A model generated the notes under the pieces. It searched no databases. It was given only the letters and a program-made list of their open reading frames with translations, and was not told where the DNA came from. Positions 1-4,484 of a stretch of 6,014 bases of DNA are shown in pieces (positions within the stretch are counted from its first letter, which is position 1; the number at the start of each line of letters is the position of its first letter). Origin of the DNA: Acidobacteriota bacterium (GTDB lineage: Bacteria; Acidobacteriota; UBA6911; RPQK01; JADFOI01); NCBI GenBank assembly GCA_022545645.1, contig JACZQQ010000164.1, forward strand, positions 1 to 6,014, given 5' to 3'. Both the position numbers and the translations under genes were made by a program.

Positions 1-125
1 CTCGCTGGTTGGGTATGCTGACCTATGCTCCTATTCAGGGTGCCACCCACATCCGATCGTGGAACATCAATCCCGATCTGTACGAAAAAGAAGTCAGCCG
101 CTTCTTACAAGATTTGATCGAGTAG
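1..125 (+). CDS. Alpha/beta-hydrolase family protein, C-terminal end (partial)
   Basis: Open from the window edge (codons in phase with position 3) to a TAG at 123-125; about 40 residues are visible. The tail contains GATHIRSWN followed by NPDLYEKEVSRFLQ. This matches the end of many alpha/beta hydrolases, where the catalytic histidine (here the codon at 48-50) sits in a short loop before the last amphipathic helix, which often has the form P-x-x-Y-x-x-x-V-x-x-F-L. The serine and acidic residue of the triad would lie upstream of the window, so substrate and location cannot be told. The family call rests only on this tail and a different fold is possible. The gene ends in TAG, which shows that TAG is an ordinary stop codon here. 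That matters for the interrupted kinase gene at 3891-5735. Confidence 0.55.
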   Translation, partial: RWLGMLTYAPIQGATHIRSWNINPDLYEKEVSRFLQDLIE

Positions 126-257
126 TGTTTCATTAATAAAATCAATGAGTTACAAGATTCTTCAGAATTTTCATGCAGTCAAAAAACCCCTGAAAATCAC
201 TAGATTAAAAAGAGATTAAAAAGAAATTCGGGAACTCTCATTTCAACGAGGGTTCAG
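126..257. other. AT-rich spacer between hydrolase gene and acyltransferase remnant
   Basis: This spacer is clearly more AT-rich than the genes on both sides and has no credible ORF. It holds an 11-bp tandem duplication at 203-224. A 7-bp inverted repeat (ATTTTCA at 167-173, TGAAAAT at 191-197) encloses a 17-nt loop. That could be a weak terminator for the hydrolase gene, but it has no GC-rich stem and I would not rely on it. The missing 3' part of the acyltransferase gene should begin here on the minus strand, but I could find no trace of it in any frame. Confidence 0.5.
203..224. repeat. Perfect 11-bp tandem duplication
   Basis: The unit GATTAAAAAGA occurs twice with no gap, at 203-213 and 214-224. 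It lies in the AT-rich spacer near the broken end of the acyltransferase remnant. It is probably a slippage product; no function is visible. Confidence 0.8.
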
Positions 258-667
258 CTATTCATCCCCCTGGGGATCGTCCTGACTGAGGCCCTCGGGA
301 AAGATGGCGGTGCAAGCTTCTGGCCAAGGAGTTCGGCGTAGCGGTCCAGGGCCTCCAGATTGCGTCGCCCACCCCGCGGATCGTCCTGGGCGCGCACCAG
401 TGGTATGGCCCCGAAAGCCTCCAAAACGAGCCCCAGAGGACCGGAAAAAAGAGTGTGCTTGGCCCCAAACTGCAGGGTTCGGGGAATCAAGTGAACCAGG
501 ATGGCTGGGTCGAGCAGGGAATTGGGGTGGTTGGCCACCAAAAGGACCGCGCCTTCCTCGGGGACGGACTGCTGACCCTGTACCTGGATGGAGCGGTAGT
601 ACACCCGAAAGGCAATGCTGAGAAATCCTTTGATGAGCAGACGCACCCAGTGCCTGGAGGAGGTCAT
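258..667 (-). pseudogene. Remnant of a PlsC/GPAT-like glycerolipid acyltransferase, frameshifted and 3'-truncated
   Basis: Intact members use acyl donors to acylate glycerol 3-phosphate or its lysophosphatidate at the cytoplasmic membrane. Reading from the ATG at 665-667, residues 1-30 are basic and hydrophobic (membrane-associated). Residues 44-54 read VANHPNSLLDP, with catalytic H47 and D53. The H-x5-D spacing, rather than the usual H-x4-D, is typical of the NHPN subfamily related to yeast-type GPATs. Residues 65-95 (QFGAKHTLF, GAIPLVR) match the acyl-acceptor region. At about 318-322 the frame breaks: the expected AIFPEGLSQDDPQ block continues in another minus-strand frame, consistent with loss of one base near residue 119. 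That frame then stops at 258-260, right after the FPEG block, so the following family region (usually starting near L-x-x-LKTGAARIA) and the rest of the protein are missing. No strong ribosome-binding site precedes the ATG. The gene is non-functional unless the frameshift is a sequencing error, and even then it stays truncated. Confidence 0.8.
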
Positions 668-734
668 GCCGAATCCAATGATTTAAATAACGAGTCTCAA
701 TGTGTTGGGGATGAGTATAGAAGAGTTGGGGAGC

Positions 735-776
735 AGCTGACAACTGACAGCTGACCACAGACCACAGACCACAGAT
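735..776. repeat. Six-unit heptanucleotide tandem repeat
   Basis: The run divides cleanly into 7-bp units at 735, 742, 749, 756, 763 and 770: AGCTGAC, AACTGAC, AGCTGAC, CACAGAC, CACAGAC, CACAGAT. The first three and last three units form two related sub-arrays. It lies in the spacer (668-790) between the acyltransferase remnant and the plus-strand genes starting at 791 or 929. Heptamer arrays of this sort are known in intergenic DNA of some bacteria, for example the short tandem repeats of filamentous cyanobacteria. I see no protein-coding role. A GATAAT at 779-784 just after the array could be a -10 element, but no good -35 is visible at the right distance. Confidence 0.8.
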
Positions 777-790
777 GAGATAATGGTTAA

Positions 791-922
791 ATGATCCTGC
801 TGCTGGTTTTCCTTTCCCTTCTCCTGCTCTCCCTGGAGGGGGTATCCGTTTCAGGCAGCGGCGGCGCTGTCCCTGAGGCAGGAGGGATGATTGCCCTGGG
901 CCGTGTGGGTGTTCTTGTGTGA
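791..922 (+). CDS. Possible small hydrophobic peptide, 43 residues (doubtful)
   Basis: An ATG at 791, immediately preceded by an in-frame TAA, opens a 43-codon frame ending in TGA at 920-922. Residues 1-15 are almost entirely Leu, Val, Phe, Ile and Ser (MILLLVFLSLLLLSL), giving one membrane-spanning or signal-like segment. A Gly/Ser-rich stretch and a second mildly hydrophobic tail (GGMIALGRVGVLV) follow. The stop lies 6 bp before the next gene, and that gene's ribosome-binding site overlaps it, as in a coupled pair. No strong ribosome-binding site precedes 791; only a GAG about 10 bases upstream is visible. I do not recognise it. It could be a true small membrane peptide, a decayed membrane-protein fragment, or chance. 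Confidence 0.3.
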   Translation: MILLLVFLSLLLLSLEGVSVSGSGGAVPEAGGMIALGRVGVLV

Positions 923-925
923 GGA
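921..925 (+). promoter_or_regulatory. Ribosome-binding site for the gene at 929
   Basis: GAGGA lies 3 nt before the ATG at 929 and overlaps the stop codon of the preceding small ORF. It is a strong match to the anti-Shine-Dalgarno complement, though the spacing is short. It supports the ATG at 929 as the true start. Confidence 0.55.
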
Positions 926-928
926 CCT

Positions 929-1216
929 ATGTTCATTTTTCGATTGATTCTAAGTATCGTTCCTCTTGCCCTGACGCCGCTGTTGGGTTTTCTCATCGCT
1001 GAGGGCTACCTGAACTTCGGCGGGGGAGAAAAGGACCTGTTTTTGCTTATCCCGTGGATGGTCTGGTCACTGGTGTATTTCGTTCTCTTTTTGATCTTGT
1101 GGAGACGGAAGTTTTCCATCAAGAAAGGATGCGATTATGCTGCGGTGGGGGCAACGGGTGCTCTTGCCCTCATCTATGGGGTCATACTGATCTGGCCTGG
1201 AGGGATTCTGGGGTGA
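929..1216 (+). CDS. Small three-helix membrane protein of unknown function
   Basis: 95 residues; I do not recognise a family. Three hydrophobic segments are clear: about 5-24 (LILSIVPLALTPLLGFLIAE region), 37-58 (LFLLIPWMVWSLVYFVLFLILW region) and 71-89 (AAVGATGALALIYGVILIW). The loop between helices 2 and 3 is strongly basic (RRKFSIKKG, 59-67), while the loop between helices 1 and 2 is Gly-rich and mildly acidic. By the positive-inside rule the N-terminus and the second loop face the cytoplasm and the C-terminus faces out. The ATG at 929 has a GAGGA ribosome-binding site. The TGA at 1214-1216 is 5 bp before the phosphodiesterase start, so the two genes are almost certainly co-transcribed and probably translationally coupled. 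A link to glycerophospholipid handling at the membrane is possible, but only from context. Confidence 0.7.
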   Translation: MFIFRLILSIVPLALTPLLGFLIAEGYLNFGGGEKDLFLLIPWMVWSLVYFVLFLILWRRKFSIKKGCDYAAVGATGALALIYGVILIWPGGILG

Positions 1217-1217
1217 G
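1212..1217 (+). promoter_or_regulatory. Ribosome-binding site for the phosphodiesterase, overlapping the upstream stop codon
   Basis: GGTGAG at 1212-1217 contains the TGA of the upstream membrane-protein gene (1214-1216) and lies 4 nt before the ATG at 1222. The overlap suggests translational coupling, and it supports this start over later in-frame ATGs. Confidence 0.5.
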
Positions 1218-1221
1218 CTAG

Positions 1222-2094
1222 ATGGCCGTCTTTGCTCCCTATAACAAGAAGACTTTGATTGCTCATCGAGGGGCCTCGGGGTATGCGCCGGAGCATACGC
1301 TTGAGGCCTATCGTTTGGCCATCGAGCAGGGCGCTCACTACGTCGAGCAGGATCTGCAGATGAGCAAAGAGGGTGTTCTGGTTTGCCTGCACGATTTGAG
1401 TCTGGAGCGCACCACCAATGTTCAAGAAATATTTCCCGATCGATACCGCGACGTTCAGATCGGTGGGGTAACGGAAAGACACTGGTTTGTTGCCGATCTC
1501 AGTGTGGAGGAAATGAAACAACTGGATGCCGGCTCCTGGTTTGATGAAAAATTTGCAGGTGCCCAGATTCCAACCTGGCAGGAGGCCATCCAGGAGATCC
1601 GCGGCAGGGCGGGCTTGTTTCCCGAAATCAAAACCCCTGAGATCTACCGTGAGGCCGGATTTGATCTGGAACAGGCGGTGGTCGATGAGCTGACGAGAAA
1701 TGGCCTGGATGAGCCCGGTGCAGATTCAAACACTCCTGTCGTGATTCAATCTTTTAGCGCTGAGAGCCTGAGAAGGATGGCGGGTGAATTGCAAAACCGC
1801 CTCCCCCGGGTGCTCTTGCTGGGAGAGAGTGATCAAGCTTGGCTTTCGCCCCAAGAACTTCAGAGCGTCGAGGGATTCGCGGGAATTGGTCCGGACAAGA
1901 ACCTGCTGTGGGCCAACCCCCCCCTGGTCAAATGGGCCCACCAGGCCGGTCTCAGCGTGACCGCTTACACCTTTCGAAGCTCCGCGGTGGGAGAAAGATT
2001 TTCCGATGTGGGCGAGGAGATGACCTACTATCTGCACACCCTGGATGTGGACGCCCTGTTTACCGACAACCCCGATCAATTTCCCGTCCGGTAG
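1222..2094 (+). CDS. Glycerophosphodiester phosphodiesterase (cytoplasmic GlpQ/UgpQ-type)
   Basis: 290 residues. The enzyme hydrolyses glycerophosphodiesters (glycerophosphocholine, -ethanolamine, -glycerol) to glycerol 3-phosphate plus an alcohol. It shows the GDPD-family TIM-barrel motifs in order: HRGASGYAPEHT at 15-26 with catalytic H15, E42 and D44 (metal ligands) in VEQDL, and H57 in CLHDLSLERTTN, the second catalytic histidine. IPTWQEAI (116-123) and FPEIK (133-137, with E135 and K137) follow, then TAYTF in the penultimate barrel strand and FTDNPDQF at the C-terminus. All expected catalytic residues are present. There is no signal peptide, so it should be cytoplasmic, unlike periplasmic E. 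coli GlpQ; the sequence style nonetheless resembles GlpQ, with an inserted loop at about 66-92. It follows the three-helix membrane gene by 5 bp and converges on glpD, whose substrate is this enzyme's product. It ends in TAG. Substrate preference cannot be told from sequence. Confidence 0.93.
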   Translation: MAVFAPYNKKTLIAHRGASGYAPEHTLEAYRLAIEQGAHYVEQDLQMSKEGVLVCLHDLSLERTTNVQEIFPDRYRDVQIGGVTERHWFVADLSVEEMKQLDAGSWFDEKFAGAQIPTWQEAIQEIRGRAGLFPEIKTPEIYREAGFDLEQAVVDELTRNGLDEPGADSNTPVVIQSFSAESLRRMAGELQNRLPRVLLLGESDQAWLSPQELQSVEGFAGIGPDKNLLWANPPLVKWAHQAGLSVTAYTFRSSAVGERFSDVGEEMTYYLHTLDVDALFTDNPDQFPVR

Positions 2095-2109
2095 CATATT
2101 CTAGTGGGC
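2095..2109. other. 15-bp convergent intergenic gap
   Basis: The stop codons of the phosphodiesterase (+) and glpD (-) are separated by 15 bp with no room for a terminator hairpin. Transcripts from both sides must therefore end inside the opposing gene or run on as antisense RNA. Confidence 0.6.
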
Positions 2110-3690
2110 TCATTCGTCTCGGAATTTTTGAGTTTGGGCTCTGTGCTTCTCATAGGCTTCCACCTCAGCCGAGATTTGAGCTTCGGACCAGGAGAGCTCC
2201 CGGGCCATGTAAAAGACCGCCTTTTCAACGGCCTGGCCTCCCTGATCGCGGGTAAACCCCAGCAGGGTACGACGCAACAAAAAGTCGTTCAGGTGCAGGC
2301 ACTGTTCCTCGCGAATGGCAAAAACCACCTGGGCCGCGATATCTCGGGAAGTTCGGGCCAGGGCTCTCTGAAGCTCCGGGTCCGACTCGGCCAGGTTCAA
2401 AACCTCATCGGCCCGGCTTCCGTACAGGGAATACAAGTGCTCGATGACTTCCCGGGTCATGCTGCTGTGGACCGAAGCGGTTCCGATCTCTTGGGCGCCA
2501 GGCAGGGGAAGGTTGGCCGTCTCACAGGGCTGGTTCACTTTTAGTTTGTTACAGACCAGGTCCGTCACTTCCTCGGCGATGGCTCGATAGGCTGTGATTT
2601 TTCCTCCCAACACCGAGATCAGACCGCGAGCGTTCATTTGTTCTCCATCGATGATTCGATGCAGTCTGGAGACCGAGGATTCACTTCCCCCTTTCATCAC
2701 CAGAGCTCGAACTCCCGCACTACTGAAATAAATCTGAGAATCCTCATGGGGGAAGAATTCCTCCAGTGACTCAAGCAGGTACTGGACATCCGTCCCGGTG
2801 GCCCGAGCCTGAGCCGGATCCTCGTTAAAATCGGTATCGGTGGTGCCAATCAAGCTGTGTCCAAGCCAGGGAATGACGAAAAAGAGTCGTTGGTCGACTC
2901 CGGAAAAGAGCACCAGGGCCCGCTGGCTTAGAGCGGGGCAGATGATGTGAATGCCCTTGGTGGGTCGCACCCTGTTTCGAGTGTGGGATGTCAGAACCCC
3001 AGCCATCCGGTCAAACCAGGGACCGGTGGCGTTGACCACGACGCGCCCTTTGACCTCCAACTCTTCGCCGCTGAGCAGGTCTCGAACCGCCACTCCTTCC
3101 ACGGTCCCACCGGAGCGAAGCGCCCCGGTGACCTCCGCATCATTGAGTGTGCAGGCGTCGTGCTGGCGTGCGTCAATGATATTTTCCAGGCACAGTCTTT
3201 CCGGTGAATCCACCTGGGCATCCGAGTAAAGGACGGCGCCTCGTACGCCGTCCTCTTTGAGATGGGGTTCCAGGGTCGCTACTTCAGCAGGGCTGAGGAG
3301 GCGATGGTTGGGGAGACTTTTGTCATAGCTGAGCATGTCGTAAAGCATCATGCCCACCTTCATCTTGGTTCGGTGAAAAAGGCCGCTGTCATAAAAGGGA
3401 AGGAGGAAGTCGAGGGGCTTGACCAGATGGGGAGCGATTCGAAGAAGAATTTCTCTTTCCCTGAGATCCATGCGCACCAATCGAAAGTCGAACATCTCCA
3501 GATAACGGAGTCCGCCATGGATGATGCGTGTGGATGCGGAGGTGGTGCCGCCACCGAAATCGCTTTTCTCGAAGAGGGCAACCTTGAGACCGCGCAGTGC
3601 GGCGTCTCGGGCGATGCCGGCGCCGATGATTCCTCCGCCGATGATGATTAAATCGAAAGTCGTACCGCGCAGTTGCTGTAAGCGGTTCAT
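2110..3690 (-). CDS. glpD: FAD-dependent glycerol-3-phosphate dehydrogenase
   Basis: 526 residues, full length for the family (E. coli GlpD is about 500). It oxidises sn-glycerol 3-phosphate to dihydroxyacetone phosphate, with electrons passing via FAD to the quinone pool at the inner face of the membrane. The N-terminal dinucleotide-binding fold reads DLIIIGGGIIGAGIARDAA (13-31), ending at acidic E41. The family signature STRIIHGGLRYLE spans 53-65. VVNATGPWFD (218-227), RPTKGIHI (242-249), TTDTDF (283-288) and SVLGGKITAYR (359-369) are FAD- and substrate-domain landmarks. Residues about 410-515 form the helical C-terminal domain. No membrane helix or signal peptide is seen, which fits a peripheral membrane enzyme. 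The ATG at 3688-3690 follows AGGA with a 5-nt spacer, and that site lies in a potential hairpin (3697-3719). The upstream kinase gene is on the same strand about 200 bp away. The gene converges on the phosphodiesterase that makes its substrate. No glpK or glpF is in the window. Confidence 0.96.
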   Translation of the reverse strand: MNRLQQLRGTTFDLIIIGGGIIGAGIARDAALRGLKVALFEKSDFGGGTTSASTRIIHGGLRYLEMFDFRLVRMDLREREILLRIAPHLVKPLDFLLPFYDSGLFHRTKMKVGMMLYDMLSYDKSLPNHRLLSPAEVATLEPHLKEDGVRGAVLYSDAQVDSPERLCLENIIDARQHDACTLNDAEVTGALRSGGTVEGVAVRDLLSGEELEVKGRVVVNATGPWFDRMAGVLTSHTRNRVRPTKGIHIICPALSQRALVLFSGVDQRLFFVIPWLGHSLIGTTDTDFNEDPAQARATGTDVQYLLESLEEFFPHEDSQIYFSSAGVRALVMKGGSESSVSRLHRIIDGEQMNARGLISVLGGKITAYRAIAEEVTDLVCNKLKVNQPCETANLPLPGAQEIGTASVHSSMTREVIEHLYSLYGSRADEVLNLAESDPELQRALARTSRDIAAQVVFAIREEQCLHLNDFLLRRTLLGFTRDQGGQAVEKAVFYMARELSWSEAQISAEVEAYEKHRAQTQKFRDE

Positions 3691-3696
3691 GGGAGT

Positions 3697-3719
3697 CCTG
3701 GAAGTGAATATACTCCAGG
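3697..3719 (-). promoter_or_regulatory. Inverted repeat over the glpD ribosome-binding site
   Basis: Arms CCTGGA (3697-3702) and TCCAGG (3714-3719) are perfect complements around an 11-nt loop. In the glpD transcript the 3' arm contains the AGG of the ribosome-binding site, so the stem would hide it. It could also be a DNA operator half-site pair. The loop contains TATATT in the glpD sense, a possible -10, but no matching -35 is seen. If that were the promoter the hairpin would not be fully transcribed, so the two readings compete. Confidence 0.35.
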
Positions 3720-3745
3720 GTAGTGACTGGGGCCGGGGAAGATGT

Positions 3746-3832
3746 GCCGCCCCTACAGGGCTCTCGGAAGAACCTCCAGATTCCAGGGGCTTATGCCCCT
3801 GGCTATTTCATACCGCCCCTTCGGGGCTTCGG
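3746..3832. repeat. Composite intergenic palindromic repeat element (two CCGCCCCT modules flanking an 8-bp hairpin)
   Basis: Three stem-loops lie in about 87 bp. Module A (3747-3767) has the form CCGCCCCT-aca-GGGCT-ct-CGG. The central hairpin is perfect: CCAGGGGC (3783-3790), loop TTAT, GCCCCTGG (3795-3802). Module B (3813-3832) repeats module A as CCGCCCCT-tc-GGGGCT-t-CGG with a UUCG-type loop. A and B are direct copies of one module, 66 bp apart. From memory, near-identical intergenic elements recur in many environmental bacterial genomes, including Acidobacteriota. I cannot confirm the copy number here. It sits between the kinase gene and glpD, which share a strand, so it would be in any read-through transcript. 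It may be a REP/BIME-like element. No T-run follows any stem on either strand, so it is not a standard terminator. Confidence 0.7.
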
Positions 3833-3844
3833 AGTGCGCGCTCA

Positions 3845-3892
3845 GCACGAAAGCACGGAAGCACGAACGCACGAGGTCACGAAGTGACGTTC
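3845..3892. repeat. Octanucleotide tandem repeat, five clear units plus a decayed one
   Basis: The 8-bp units start at 3845, 3853, 3861, 3869 and 3877: GCACGAAA, GCACGGAA, GCACGAAC, GCACGAGG, TCACGAAG. A decayed sixth unit (TGACGTTC) ends inside the stop codon of the kinase gene. The consensus is GCACGAAN. It directly follows the composite palindromic element, with about 12 bp between, so the two may form one mobile or amplified intergenic unit. Confidence 0.8.
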
Positions 3893-4484
3893 AGGGGATG
3901 AGGACTTCGAAGGGCCAGCGGATCCCTTTCCACACAGCCTTTCCTGCCGCCTTCAGACCCCTTCCCCAGGACTGAAACTGCACATCTTTGACATCCTCGT
4001 TGGAAAGCTGGGTGGGGTAACTGTGGGAGTTCCAGGCGGGAAACCAGAGGGTATAGAGGAGGCGTTTGGGCGTCTCCTTGAAAACCTGGTCTGAGATCCG
4101 GTCCATCACGTACTGATCTTGATTCAGCTCGGGATCCAACTCGGAAAGAATGCCGCCGACGGTAATCTGTGACTTGATAAACAGTCCGATATTGAAGCGA
4201 ATCTTATATCCCCGCTGAGCAGCCTTGCTCATCAACTCACCCAGGACGTCAAAGATCTGGCCTTGGCCCATCTCAGTGAGCGTTTCTTCCACGATGATGT
4301 TCATCTCCTCCTGCCCTTCCGGCGATGCCCAATCCTCCCCTTCAATTAAGGCGCCCATGTTGTGTTTCAAGCGATTGGCATGATTCAAACGGACGCCCAG
4401 AAACAATTGCATGAGCTGGGCTCGTTGTTCCCGTGAGAATTCCCCGGAAAGCCCCCAATCCAAGAGAGCGATGCGGTAAGGATC
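3891..4484 (-). pseudogene. C-terminal third of the ABC1/AarF-type kinase, separated from its N-terminal part by an in-frame TAG
   Basis: This is the direct in-frame continuation of the gene starting at 5735: the TAG at 4485-4487 is codon 417 and the frame stays open for 197 more codons to a TGA at 3891-3893. The first residues are DPYRIALLDWGLSGEF, supplying the family's DFG-equivalent metal-binding motif as DWG (D426 if the stop is counted as a residue). Then come SREQRAQLMQLF, a helical region, and LFIKSQITVGGILSELDPEL, matching the ABC1 helix that usually reads like L-x-R-x-L-x-T-L-x-G-V-L-x-x-L-D-P. The tail is about 85 residues, with aromatic and basic patches and no clear membrane helix. 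A TTG at 4461-4463 could in principle restart translation, but no ribosome-binding site stands near it and a fragment lacking the nucleotide-binding lobe should not be active. No frameshift or second stop is seen. Confidence 0.75.

Noticed and set aside
167..197. Terminator hairpin after the hydrolase gene
   Set aside because: The 7-bp stem is AT-only apart from one pair and has a 17-nt loop; too weak to call.
304..754. Plus-strand reading frames opposite the acyltransferase remnant
   Set aside because: They are Pro/Arg/Gly-rich shadow frames without motifs; the minus strand carries recognisable family blocks.
667..758. Upstream extension of the acyltransferase in the frame that later carries FPEG
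   Set aside because: In that frame the upstream codons are not acyltransferase-like; the N-terminal half is clearly in the frame starting at 667. Only the 258-320 part of the other frame is genuine.
1839..2544. Plus-strand frames over the end of the phosphodiesterase gene and the 3' half of glpD
   Set aside because: Composition is shadow-like and they overlap two strongly recognised genes. No family motifs.
3783..3802. Intrinsic terminator after the kinase gene
   Set aside because: The 8-bp GC-rich stem is good, but no run of T follows on either strand, and it is embedded between two copies of a repeat module.
3845..3892. CRISPR array
   Set aside because: Units are only 8 bp, directly abutting, with no spacers and no cas genes. 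The same applies to the heptamers at 735-776.
3521..3975. Plus-strand frames running from glpD across the repeats
   Set aside because: They are generated by open frames in the repeats and by the antisense of glpD and the kinase gene. No ribosome-binding site or domain.
3891..4463. An independent 190-residue gene starting at the TTG at 4461-4463
   Set aside because: It is in frame with and continues the kinase domain, has no ribosome-binding site, and begins in the middle of the DWG motif block.
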